From NCBI GenBank assembly GCA_013298695.1, contig JAAFIS010000013.1:44653-108652 (forward strand): a stretch of 64,000 bases of DNA, written 5' to 3'. Numbering within the stretch: position 1 is the first letter of the stretch; every line of letters starts with the position of its first letter. Of the stretch, positions 42,093 to 51,379 are shown in pieces. The translations under genes and the position numbers were made by a program. The notes beneath the pieces are model-generated. The model worked only from the letters and a program-made list of their open reading frames with translations, did not search any database and had not been told where the DNA came from. Source of the DNA: Betaproteobacteria bacterium (lineage in GTDB: Bacteria; Pseudomonadota; Gammaproteobacteria; Burkholderiales; Casimicrobiaceae).

Positions 42093-44426
42093 TTAGTATT
42101 GGATTTGGAATTCGGGCGACTGTATTGCGAGCCACATGGCCGCGCGTACACGATCGCGCTTGCGCACCGGATCGTCGAGCACGGGGTACGCCGTACTGAG
42201 CGCTTGCACGTAGCTTGCCTTCACCGATTCCGGGAGCCTTCCCCCCATCAGCACGAGATTCACGTAATCAATCATCGCGCTCGCATCAAGTGCGATCGCC
42301 TGCAAGTCCGACATGTTCATGAAAATGCAGTCATTGACGATGACGCCGCCAGCGACCGCAGGATCGAGTTGGCACGATCCGCCACTTGGGTAACGAATTC
42401 CGTAGTCGACATACGCGCTAGCCGCTGGCGGCCTGCGGGTCACCACATCGCCCATGAAGTTTTGAGTGCCAGCGATCGAGGTAGTAGTTGTGATTTCGAA
42501 CTCGGGGCCAAACGCGTTCGCATTAAAAACAGGGCCCGGGGGCGAAAACTCGGGGTGGAAAAAGTTAAACACCGTGGGGCTTTGATACGGTCCCTGTCCA
42601 AGCCCATTTTCGAACCCGTTTACGCCATCAATCCGTCGCCGCCCGGTTAAGCCCGCAATGCTGGGCTGAGGAAACGCTCTGAATACGGATGCGAACCGAA
42701 TCATCGGCTCTTTCAGTTTTCCGAATTTTTCGCGGCTTGCATCGGCGAGCGTCATCGGCGCAATCGCTTCGTCATCGAGCAAAATCGCGCGCAGTACCGC
42801 TTTGAAATCGCCACGGACACCGCCAGTAGCCGCGCCATTGCTGTCGTTAAACACCGCAGTCACTCGCGCCACGTACTCTGGCGAAGGTGTGCTCGTGACG
42901 AAAAATCGTATCAACTGTTCGCTGATAAACGGACCCACGTTTGGATGACAAAAAATATTGTCAATAGCACGTGACATCATTGCATCTGCCGTCGCTCTGC
43001 TCACTCGTGTGCCACGAGTAATTCCGGCTTCGGGCGCGATTGCTGGTAACACCTTGTTCGCATCAATGTTGGCTGCAGAGCAGCGTGAATCGGGGCTGGC
43101 AGCGGAAGCCGTCTCGTATTGCAACAGCCGTTTTTCAAGCGCGCTGTGGTAGCCGTCATACATCCTCATCGAGCGCACAAAGGCGCTCATATCGTATCGG
43201 CTGGTTTCGAAGCCCACGTCCGCACACCCTGAAGTGGGGCTCCAACCGTAATTCGGAATAGTTTCGTTTGGGTTGCTCGGGCAGCGCTGCGCAGCGGTAC
43301 GCTGATCGTCATACGACAGGCCGGTGAACACACGAGCGAACGCGCGAATAGTTTCTTCATCGTAAGTCGGTATGTTCCCCGACTTCGGTCGGCCATTGTT
43401 ATCGAGTTGCACGAGCCCGACTGAAAACAGCTGCAACACTTCGCGGGCGTAGTTTTCATTGGGGTTCGCCGAAACGCCGTCGTTTCTTAGATGGCTGAGA
43501 TAGACGCCCATCGCAGGCGATCGCGATACGTTTTCCAAGATATCGCGATAGTTACCAAACGCATTTTTATGCATCACGTCCATGTAGGCCGCGAGCTGAA
43601 ATGGGTTGTTCACGTTGCTATTGGTTGAGACCACGAATATTTGCGACAACGCAAATGCCATGCGTTGTCGTAACTGGTCGTTTCGAGTCAGCGCTTGTTG
43701 CCAAAACGAATGACGCGCATAGTTGCTCGAATTGCGGCAATCGAACAAATCACCACAACCGTTGACCGGGGTATTGATGTAGTCGTAGTGCGTTGCGCCA
43801 ATGGGCAACGTCATCTGCGCGTTGATCCATGTCGAGGCACGCTTCTTTACAGCGTCACCAGTTACCGCGCTATCCTGTGCGAGCGATTGAAATGCGATGA
43901 TGTCGCTCTTGCTCGCACCAAATGTCGCTTGCGTCAGGAATCGCGAAACCGCTTGCTGTTCAGTGACCGGACTCGAGGTGCATCCGCCATCCAAGTACAA
44001 CTTGACGGCAGCGTCAGTGTCGCGAACCGCGAATTTCCCCGCACCCCTTGGATCGGAGGTCGCCGCGCTCGCGATCGGTAACAGGCCGCCGGTGTTGTAA
44101 CCCAACAGTACGCGCATGATGGCGGTTGCATCAGCTACGTCAAACGCGCCGGAACCGTTCACATCGAGTTGCGCCGCACGAGACGAGATGTTCTGCGCAA
44201 CGGTCGCCGCGAGCGCGTCTAAGTCAGTGCCGGACGCGGCGGTTTCTTCCACTAAAGCTCGCCCACGCAGACCCTGCGCGTAGCGCATCAATTGAACGCC
44301 ATCGCGCAACGAATCCGCTCGAGTGCCGGTTCCGTCTACGTTAAACGGACAATTCGCGACTTGCGCGGTTGCCGAGAAAGACGCGGCTAATGCCGCCACT
44401 GCTAACCAACGAAATGCCATTTGCAT
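42093..44426 (-). CDS. DUF1800 family protein with two N-terminal dockerin-like modules
   Basis: 777 residues (775 from the second ATG at 44420). A signal peptide ends near FSATAQVA. Two modules follow: SLRDGVQLMRYAQGLRG, and DVNGSGAFDVADATAIMRVL, which fits a classical 12-residue dockerin calcium loop. The large remainder is DUF1800: FLTQATFGASKSDI, FWQQALTRNDQLRQRMAFAL, NENYAREVLQLFSVGLVQL and FFHPEFSPPG. It is secreted and its activity is unknown. First gene of a three-gene operon. Confidence 0.88.
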   Translation of the reverse strand: MQMAFRWLAVAALAASFSATAQVANCPFNVDGTGTRADSLRDGVQLMRYAQGLRGRALVEETAASGTDLDALAATVAQNISSRAAQLDVNGSGAFDVADATAIMRVLLGYNTGGLLPIASAATSDPRGAGKFAVRDTDAAVKLYLDGGCTSSPVTEQQAVSRFLTQATFGASKSDIIAFQSLAQDSAVTGDAVKKRASTWINAQMTLPIGATHYDYINTPVNGCGDLFDCRNSSNYARHSFWQQALTRNDQLRQRMAFALSQIFVVSTNSNVNNPFQLAAYMDVMHKNAFGNYRDILENVSRSPAMGVYLSHLRNDGVSANPNENYAREVLQLFSVGLVQLDNNGRPKSGNIPTYDEETIRAFARVFTGLSYDDQRTAAQRCPSNPNETIPNYGWSPTSGCADVGFETSRYDMSAFVRSMRMYDGYHSALEKRLLQYETASAASPDSRCSAANIDANKVLPAIAPEAGITRGTRVSRATADAMMSRAIDNIFCHPNVGPFISEQLIRFFVTSTPSPEYVARVTAVFNDSNGAATGGVRGDFKAVLRAILLDDEAIAPMTLADASREKFGKLKEPMIRFASVFRAFPQPSIAGLTGRRRIDGVNGFENGLGQGPYQSPTVFNFFHPEFSPPGPVFNANAFGPEFEITTTTSIAGTQNFMGDVVTRRPPAASAYVDYGIRYPSGGSCQLDPAVAGGVIVNDCIFMNMSDLQAIALDASAMIDYVNLVLMGGRLPESVKASYVQALSTAYPVLDDPVRKRDRVRAAMWLAIQSPEFQIQY

Positions 44427-45055
44427 AAAAACCCCACTGATGCGCGATTGTAAGAACTAGCAAGCGGTTTTAGGCATTTCTGTGCACTTCGGTTACGTTT
44501 TGTTACGCCGATGACGCATCGATTTGAGTGCCAACGGTAAAAAACAAGGGTTAACCCTTGTTTTGAGTGAGTGGTGGCCGAGCGTTTCGCACGCGTTGTC
44601 TATCGATTCATCACCAAACCTACGCGCCAATCCATTCGCCGCGCGCAGATGCCAGGAGGTTCGCCAAGGAGGCAAGCAGTTATTTCGATTTGCTTTCGGC
44701 TCGCCGCATTCGGCACGTCAGGGTGCGGTCGCGTTCAAGCAGCGAACTGCGTATTCACGGTTTCTACGGCAGAACAGCAAAATCCAAAAACGCGCGGTTA
44801 AATTGGGCTTTAATGCCAAGAATTAATAAAAACAAAAATTACACTTAGTCGCAGGATAGCCCATCTTAAACGTGCTAGCCATCGAAAAGCTGATTTCTTC
44901 TCATGCAGCGTATTGCAGTTTTGGCGAGGCAAATCGTAAAAGCTCAGCGGCACCAAAGTCGTATTCGTGAAACATGCTTTTCACGCGTGCATAAGCGCAT
45001 TTACTTCACTGACGCCTTTCGGAAGCGCATCGATATTTTTTCACGGCACTGCAAC
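44427..45055. other. 629-bp intergenic region
   Basis: No convincing gene. It contains the 24-bp palindrome at 44541-44564 and a weak GGGC-type relic near 44805-44815. Open frames on both strands of 60-100 codons lack ribosome sites and recognisable products. The promoter of the DUF1800 operon probably lies at its left end. Confidence 0.5.
44541..44564. terminator. Perfect 24-bp palindrome, likely bidirectional terminator or operator
   Basis: AAAACAAGGGTT is followed directly by its reverse complement, giving a stem AAAACAAGGG with a TTAA loop and T runs on both sides. It could terminate transcription from the - strand toxin-antitoxin operon and act in both directions. Confidence 0.55.
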
Positions 45056-45322
45056 TCAAGGATCGCGAAACAAGGCATCAAATGCGTCGTCTGCACCGAC
45101 ACCACCTTGTTTCGGGATGCGACGCGCCGTAAATTGCTCATCAATTTTGTCTTCGAAAAACGAACTCGGCGAGGGTGACACCATCAGCTGCCGATAAAGC
45201 TCGCGCGACACGCCTTTGTACTCAAACACGTCACCGTTCTTAAACTCAATTTCCATTACACGCGACGATTCGTCGTAGCCTGCGCTTTTGAGTTTGCCGG
45301 AGGAGAGCGGTTTGCGGGTCAT
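45056..45322 (-). CDS. KTSC domain protein
   Basis: 88 residues with a KTSC domain: SGKLKSAGYDESSRVMEIEF, then GDVFEYKGVSRELYRQLMVS. The family, named after a lysyl-tRNA-synthetase-like C-terminal domain, is thought to bind nucleic acid. Its start overlaps the stop of the PIN-domain toxin gene by 4 bp, so it is translationally coupled as third gene of the toxin-antitoxin operon. A helper role for the toxin is inferred from position only. Confidence 0.8.
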   Translation of the reverse strand: MTRKPLSSGKLKSAGYDESSRVMEIEFKNGDVFEYKGVSRELYRQLMVSPSPSSFFEDKIDEQFTARRIPKQGGVGADDAFDALFRDP

Positions 45323-45753
45323 GAAGTTTTTCGCAGCAAGACATTGTTCAAGCGCGCGCGATTGGGGAGTCGATAAACGTCGAAATCGCTATCGGTAGAC
45401 GCGATGTCGCGAATTCCCGTGTCAATTGCCGCGATGACGAGTGAAGCATCTGCTAAGTCCATCGGCACATCCGCATACTTTCCCATGTGCGCAATGACTC
45501 CGCCGACGTGATCACCGAGCGTATCGAACGTTGTTAATCCACCGCGTTCGACCCAGCGCAAAAGATTAACTCGTTCGGCGGGTGCCCTGCGCAGCAAATG
45601 ACAAGCTTCCGCAATCACCGGCCAAGTCGTTATCAACTGGCCGCGAGCGCTCGCAAAGAACGCGACAGACGCAGCATGGTGGCTGTCGCCTTTACTAAAG
45701 GTTGCGACTAGCGGGCCGGCGTCGACGAGCGTGTTTTTCTTCGAGATATTCAC
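45319..45753 (-). CDS. PIN-domain ribonuclease toxin (VapC-like)
   Basis: 144 residues from a GTG start with aagga eight bases upstream. Acidic residues of the PIN active site are visible: D in LVDAGPLVA, E in VIAEACHLL, D in PMDLADASL and D in ASTDSDFD. The fold should cut RNA with Mg. It overlaps the end of the antitoxin gene by 59 bp and couples to the KTSC gene downstream. The antitoxin is the ribbon-helix-helix gene in front. Confidence 0.85.
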   Translation of the reverse strand: MNISKKNTLVDAGPLVATFSKGDSHHAASVAFFASARGQLITTWPVIAEACHLLRRAPAERVNLLRWVERGGLTTFDTLGDHVGGVIAHMGKYADVPMDLADASLVIAAIDTGIRDIASTDSDFDVYRLPNRARLNNVLLRKTS

Positions 45754-45982
45754 TCAAGTATTCCTTGCGCCGCGACGATAAATCGCTGGGTAGTGCTGGG
45801 TGGGCTTCGGTTGGGATCAGATCTTTCAACAAATCCCAAGGCGTCGGCGGTTCCTTCGCGTGCTTTTCCAGAAATTCCGAAAGCGCCTGCTTCACCACGT
45901 CACTCTTTGTTTGATTGGTGCGCAGCGCGTAGGTCGCGAGCTGTTCTTCAACGCGATGATCGGTGCGAACGGTGAGCGTCAT
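45695..45982 (-). CDS. Ribbon-helix-helix antitoxin
   Basis: 95 residues. MTLTVRTDHRVEEQLATYAL, then RTNQTKSDVVKQALSEFLEK is a CopG/VapB-like ribbon-helix-helix domain; the C-terminal half is basic (HARRRRPASRNL) and would wrap the PIN toxin. ggag precedes the ATG. An inverted repeat at 45997-46017 lies 14 bp upstream and is the likely autoregulation site. Confidence 0.82.
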   Translation of the reverse strand: MTLTVRTDHRVEEQLATYALRTNQTKSDVVKQALSEFLEKHAKEPPTPWDLLKDLIPTEAHPALPSDLSSRRKEYLSEYLEEKHARRRRPASRNL

Positions 45983-45996
45983 GGTGTGCTCCAGTT

Positions 45997-46017
45997 TGTA
46001 ATACAGCGCGTATTACA
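45997..46017. promoter_or_regulatory. Operator of the antitoxin-toxin operon
   Basis: TGTAATAC and GTATTACA are perfect 8-bp arms with a 5-base spacer (AGCGC), placed 14 bp before the antitoxin start codon, typical of a ribbon-helix-helix repressor site. Confidence 0.7.
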
Positions 46018-46074
46018 TCACGAATTCACGATGGATTCAATGGGTCAGTCACACACAAAAATCGCTATTCGTAG

Positions 46075-46094
46075 CCCGGATGCTCGCATCCGGG
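46075..46094. repeat. REP-like palindrome CCCGGATG/CATCCGGG
   Basis: Arms of 8 bp flank four bases. Diverged parts of the same palindrome recur up to 46178 (agcccgaatgcgacc, catccgggcc). It fills the gap between argG and the antitoxin operon. Confidence 0.6.
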
Positions 46095-46179
46095 TTTTCG
46101 TAGTTCAAATCGCGAAGCGATCAAGCCTGACTACGTCGGACGAGGGGAGCCCGAATGCGACCATCCGGGCCGCACTCGG

Positions 46180-47522
<1,343 letters not shown>

Positions 47523-47559
47523 CGAAAAAAATGTCACCGCGGCACCCCCGTGAAGTTAC

Positions 47560-48333
47560 TCAGAGCCCGCGTCGGACACGATCAATTTTTTCGTTCGCAG
47601 CGCGTGAAACAAAACCAAATGCTAGCCGCCCTAACCAAGGCAGTTCATTCACCCCGTTACCGGACGCGTAGAACGCGGCCACGTCATCAAACACACCGTA
47701 ATCTTTCGTGGACAACGTCGCTAGCGCGTTGTTATTCACGTATTGGGAGAACGCATCGTTCGCGCCATCCCAGATCGATGTGCCGTCGCGATGAACGCCG
47801 AAGCCAATCACTTTCCCTTCGCGTTTCAAACGAGCGCGGGCTCGATCTGCGAGCGTTTGATCAACGATATAGCTATCGACTTTGAGCCAACGCCCATCGA
47901 GCTTTACCTCCGCGTACGAATGATCCACGTAGCTCGTATTGACACCGACGAAGTCGCGAACGATAGCGCTATCAATGTTTACGAAACGCTGTCGCGCTTC
48001 AATGCCCGCGACGCGTAGCATGGCTATGAAGAGCGTTGTTTTTGTATTGCAAAAACCGACGCGCGTCTCGAGCACATCGCTCGCGCGATCAGCATAGAAG
48101 CGCGAGGAAAAGCCAAACTTCACTTCGTCGCGAACGAAATCGTGGATAAGAATGGCTTTTTCTTTCGCCGTTGCGGCGTTTGCAATGACCGCATTCGTTG
48201 CGTCAATCACGCGTGGTGACGTCGAATCAATCATCGATGAGTGAGTCAATCCAGAAGCTATGAAACCTGTGAATGCCAAAGTACTACACGGTCGTAAAAC
48301 ATATCGAATAAACGTTAGCAAAGAACTCAACAT
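47560..48333 (-). CDS. Transglutaminase-like domain protein
   Basis: 257 residues from the ATG at 48333; the frame is open 47 codons further without a recognisable domain. After an N-terminal hydrophobic segment (LAFTGFIASGL) comes a transglutaminase-like fold: Cys in ETRVGFCNTKTTLFIAMLRV, the His in YVDHSYAEVKLDGRW and an Asp in LKVDSYIVD. These are the Cys-His-Asp positions of the family. It is likely exported and may act as a peptidase or cross-linker; substrate unknown. Confidence 0.8.
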   Translation of the reverse strand: MLSSLLTFIRYVLRPCSTLAFTGFIASGLTHSSMIDSTSPRVIDATNAVIANAATAKEKAILIHDFVRDEVKFGFSSRFYADRASDVLETRVGFCNTKTTLFIAMLRVAGIEARQRFVNIDSAIVRDFVGVNTSYVDHSYAEVKLDGRWLKVDSYIVDQTLADRARARLKREGKVIGFGVHRDGTSIWDGANDAFSQYVNNNALATLSTKDYGVFDDVAAFYASGNGVNELPWLGRLAFGFVSRAANEKIDRVRRGL

Positions 48334-48403
48334 AGCGATGTAGCTCGTTAAAAAGCCGCGCGAGCAGTGTATGTCCGCGCGGCTATTCAATTGCGGCGAT
48401 GGG

Positions 48404-49435
48404 CTACTGCGCAGGCAGGATGACCTTGTCAATCGCGTGAACAACGCCGTTGCTCGTGAGCACATCGGGCGCAACCACTTTCGCGGTGCGGTTTCGAGCG
48501 TCGGTGATCGTTACGCCAGAGGCATTCGCGATGATCGAAAACGTTTTGCCTGCGAGCAACGGCTGGATCGTTGTCGCTGCGGTTGGTACATCGGCGGCGA
48601 GAACGCGCGTGCTCAACACGTGATACAGCAGGATGTTGCGTACGAGCTCTTTATTGGTGGGAACGAGGATGTCGGTGGCTGTTGCGTTTGCATTGCCAGT
48701 AAGTTCTTTCGCTAGCGCATCAAACGCTGCGTTGGTAGGTGCAAACACGGTAAATGCGCCCGCACCGTTGAGCGTTGTCACCAGATCGGCGTTGTTGCTG
48801 GCGAATTCCAACGCGGCTCGGAGGCTCGTAAATTCAGGTGCTGATGCAATCGCGGTTTGCACGATAGTTTTGTCAGCTGGCAACAGCACTTTGTCGATCA
48901 AGTGCACGACGCCATTGGAGGCGACGATATCGGTCGCGGTAATGTTTGCTTTTTGATTGCGGCCGTCGGTAATCACCGGTTTTCCTGCGACGTTGTCAAT
49001 TTTGAAAATGCCGCCTGCTGCTGGCGTGATTGCTTTGCCAAACGGAATGTTGGCCGCGCGAACGGTCGACGTCAACACGTGATACTGGAGGACGGTGCGC
49101 ACGAGCTCTTTATTCGCCGGCACCAAAATGTCAGCTACACGCGCGTTGGTGTTGCCCGTTAACGCCTTTGCTAAATTGTCAAAAGCCGCGTTAGAAGGCG
49201 CGAACACAGTGAGTGTGCCCGGGCTATCGAGTAACGTCACCAAATCATTGTTGTTGCTCGCGAATTGCACTGCGGCGACGAGCGAGGATAGATCAGCAAC
49301 GCCTTGTGCGGTCGCGACGATCGACTTCGGCGCGGCGGGAGGCGGCGGAGCGGGTTCGTGGTCGTCCGAGCCGCAGGCTGCCAAAAAGCTCACCGACAGC
49401 GCGGCAGTCGCGTATTTGAGGAAGCGTGAAAACAT
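48404..49435 (-). CDS. Lipoprotein with two fasciclin (FAS1) domains
   Basis: 343 residues. The start at 49435 follows aaggag at ideal distance; the ORF could extend 9 codons. LSVSFLAACGS is a lipobox. A Pro-rich linker precedes two FAS1 domains with near-duplicate blocks, LTVFAPSNAAFDNLAKALTG and FTVFAPTNAAFDALAKELTG, each ending in an NGVVHLIDKVLLP or NGVVHAIDKVILP strand. FAS1 domains mediate adhesion or cell-matrix contacts. The gene is divergent from a TetR regulator, with a 32-bp palindrome between. Confidence 0.92.
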   Translation of the reverse strand: MFSRFLKYATAALSVSFLAACGSDDHEPAPPPPAAPKSIVATAQGVADLSSLVAAVQFASNNNDLVTLLDSPGTLTVFAPSNAAFDNLAKALTGNTNARVADILVPANKELVRTVLQYHVLTSTVRAANIPFGKAITPAAGGIFKIDNVAGKPVITDGRNQKANITATDIVASNGVVHLIDKVLLPADKTIVQTAIASAPEFTSLRAALEFASNNADLVTTLNGAGAFTVFAPTNAAFDALAKELTGNANATATDILVPTNKELVRNILLYHVLSTRVLAADVPTAATTIQPLLAGKTFSIIANASGVTITDARNRTAKVVAPDVLTSNGVVHAIDKVILPAQ

Positions 49436-49515
49436 AGGTAACTCCTTGATTTTGAACAACAACCTGATTCACTCTGCAAAATTGCGTATTTGTTAGTCAG
49501 GAAATATACCTACGG

Positions 49516-49547
49516 TCATAATTTGAACTTATAAGTTCAAATTATGA
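49516..49547. promoter_or_regulatory. 32-bp perfect palindrome between the FAS1 and TetR genes
   Basis: Each 16-bp half is TCATAATTTGAACTTA and its complement. It lies 24 bp upstream of the tetR-type start and 80 bp upstream of the FAS1 gene, the expected place for a TetR-family operator controlling both divergent genes. Confidence 0.85.
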
Positions 49548-49571
49548 CTTTAGATTAAAATTTGTCAACTT

Positions 49572-50174
49572 ATGGTTACTCCTTATCGAGTTCGTCAACT
49601 GCAAATGCGCGAGGAAGCGATCCTCGACGTAGCGCACGTTCTGCTGGGCAAGTACGGCTACGACGCTATGACGATGGACGACGTTGCCGCGGAAGTGGGC
49701 ATTGCTAAGGCGAGCCTTTACAAACACTTCGTCTCCAAAGAAAAACTCGCCGCACGCACAATGGTGAGGTTGTTTGATCGAACGGTGGCTCAGCTCGCGG
49801 CGCTTCCTGCGAATAAGTCGGCGTTTGAAAAACTTCGCGACATGCTGGAATGGGCGCTGCGCGAGCGCTTGAAGGGCGGCATTCCTCATTTACCGTCCAC
49901 CAGCAGCACGCTCGAGCAAAGTTTGATGACTGACGAGCCCTACCTGGCGTCGCTGTTGTCACTTAACGCCGCACTCTCGTTGCTCGTGGATGAAGCAAAG
50001 AACGACAACGCTATTTCTGCCGAGCTGCCAACTGATTACGTCGTCACTGCGATCTACGCACGAACGTGTGATCCGACGCTTGAGTACATGCAACGTGGGC
50101 GCACCTATAGCGATGATGAAATTGTGCGCTTTATGCTGGACGGATTTTTTGTCGGTATCGTAGTTCGCAGTTAA
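49572..50174 (+). CDS. TetR/AcrR family transcriptional regulator
   Basis: 200 residues. The N-terminal helix-turn-helix is REEAILDVAHVLLGKYGYDA, MTMDDVAAEVGIAKASLYKH and FVSKEKL, a standard TetR DNA-binding domain. The C-terminal ligand-binding part is unrecognised. Its most likely target is the palindrome directly upstream, so it would repress itself and the FAS1 lipoprotein. The ligand is unknown. Confidence 0.92.
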   Translation: MVTPYRVRQLQMREEAILDVAHVLLGKYGYDAMTMDDVAAEVGIAKASLYKHFVSKEKLAARTMVRLFDRTVAQLAALPANKSAFEKLRDMLEWALRERLKGGIPHLPSTSSTLEQSLMTDEPYLASLLSLNAALSLLVDEAKNDNAISAELPTDYVVTAIYARTCDPTLEYMQRGRTYSDDEIVRFMLDGFFVGIVVRS

Positions 50175-50245
50175 CTGACGCGCTGAACGCGCATAAAATA
50201 AAATTATGAAAAGCCCGGGGACTTTAAGTTTTTTTCAGGTCAACG

Positions 50246-50587
50246 ATGCAGATTTTTATTGGCATGTGGAAGCCCACTGAAAAGTGGTTTGCGATGGGCG
50301 CAGCTGCCCGTACCGCTTACTTGAGCAAAGTGAGCGCGGCGACGCGGCTCAGACTCGGCGGCGACGCAGAGTCGATCGCCTGGTGTCATAACGATGACAC
50401 GACGAGCACAGCGCAGTGGAAATTTTTCTGCGTATGGCGGTTTCCGCGGCGCGATATGAGTGATCAGTATCTCTCGATCTTGAACGACAACGGCTGGAAT
50501 GACTACTTCGTCACTGAAAGTCTGCGTGGCGACCCGAAGACGCCGTTCGACGTGCTCACACAGCACGTGACCATCGCGCCGAAATAG
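50246..50587 (+). CDS. Small conserved protein (DUF6616-like)
   Basis: 113 residues with no signal peptide. MQIFIGMWKPTEKWFAM, AWCHND, WKFFCVWRFPRRD and NDNGWNDYFVTE fit a small ferredoxin-like alpha/beta domain family (DUF6616 pattern: start FI..W.A...W, then WGEND, FAVW.FP, GW.DYF). The match is partial. No function is known. It is downstream of the TetR gene with a 71-bp gap and converges with the VOC gene. Confidence 0.55.
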   Translation: MQIFIGMWKPTEKWFAMGAAARTAYLSKVSAATRLRLGGDAESIAWCHNDDTTSTAQWKFFCVWRFPRRDMSDQYLSILNDNGWNDYFVTESLRGDPKTPFDVLTQHVTIAPK

Positions 50588-50600
50588 CCGCGACGCCGAT

Positions 50601-51008
50601 TCATTCAGGCGCGTGGGTCACGGCTTCGATGTTGTTGCCGTCTAGGTCGATTACAAACGCACCATAGTAATTCGAGTGGTAGTGTGAGCGCAGCCCCGGC
50701 GCGCCGTTGTCTTTTGCTCCGTTGGCAAGCGCCGCATCGTAAAACGCCTTTATCGCAGCGCGATCGGGCGCTCTCCAGCAAAGATGACATCCCCGCGTAG
50801 TCGGTTCGCTATACGCAGACTCGCCACTTATGAACCAGGTGTCGGTTACGTCAACACCGTCCGCGTTTTGGCACGACATACCAAACATGGCTTGCCCATC
50901 GAACTCAAACTCGTGCGCAACTTTGTAGCCGAGAGGCGCGAGCGCTGCTGCGTATAGTTTTTTCGTCGCCGCGAGATCGCGAACGCGGAAGGTCATGTGA
51001 TCGAGCAT
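50601..51008 (-). CDS. VOC superfamily (glyoxalase-like) protein
   Basis: 135 residues. MLDHMTFRVRDLAATKKLYA at the start gives the His of a VOC metal site; later FDGQAMFGM, CHLCWRA, FYDAAL and AFVIDLDGNNIEAVTHAPE complete the paired beta-alpha-beta-beta-beta repeats, with the final Glu as another likely metal ligand. aaggag precedes the ATG. Substrate unknown: lactoylglutathione lyase-like or dioxygenase-like members are both possible. Confidence 0.88.
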   Translation of the reverse strand: MLDHMTFRVRDLAATKKLYAAALAPLGYKVAHEFEFDGQAMFGMSCQNADGVDVTDTWFISGESAYSEPTTRGCHLCWRAPDRAAIKAFYDAALANGAKDNGAPGLRSHYHSNYYGAFVIDLDGNNIEAVTHAPE

Positions 51009-51379
51009 GCGAGTTCTCCTTCAAGTAAGCGCGTTAGCGGATCTCGTCCGGATCCGGTTTAGCCATGTGATCGCACTTACGGAGCTTCACGTCCACGCTG
51101 TGGCCACCGCGCGCAAACCATTGAAATTATCTGGCCAAGATTTGCAACGACTAACGCTGCGCAAGAAAACGATACGAATCAATAAGAAAGAGATGGGTTA
51201 ACGCTTGCCAGCAATTGATCGTCATGGCGGTTCACCTTCGCCCGCAACTCTAGCCGTATGCGCTCAAATTCTTAGAGGACGTGCCCAAGTTTAGGCGACT
51301 AATCAAGATCAATCAAAAATCGAATGATCGCCCATTAAAATCGCGCTTACGGCGTTATAGCCTAAAAATAAGTACTTCG
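51009..51379. other. 371-bp intergenic region
   Basis: No gene found. It holds the probable promoter of the VOC gene at the left and a CGCCC-ATTAAAA relic at about 51330, resembling the hairpin family. A 64-codon open frame on the + strand has no supporting signal. Confidence 0.5.

Noticed and set aside
44524..44826. 100-codon open frame on the + strand and a 60-codon frame opposite
   Set aside because: They span the palindrome, lack start signals and match nothing known.
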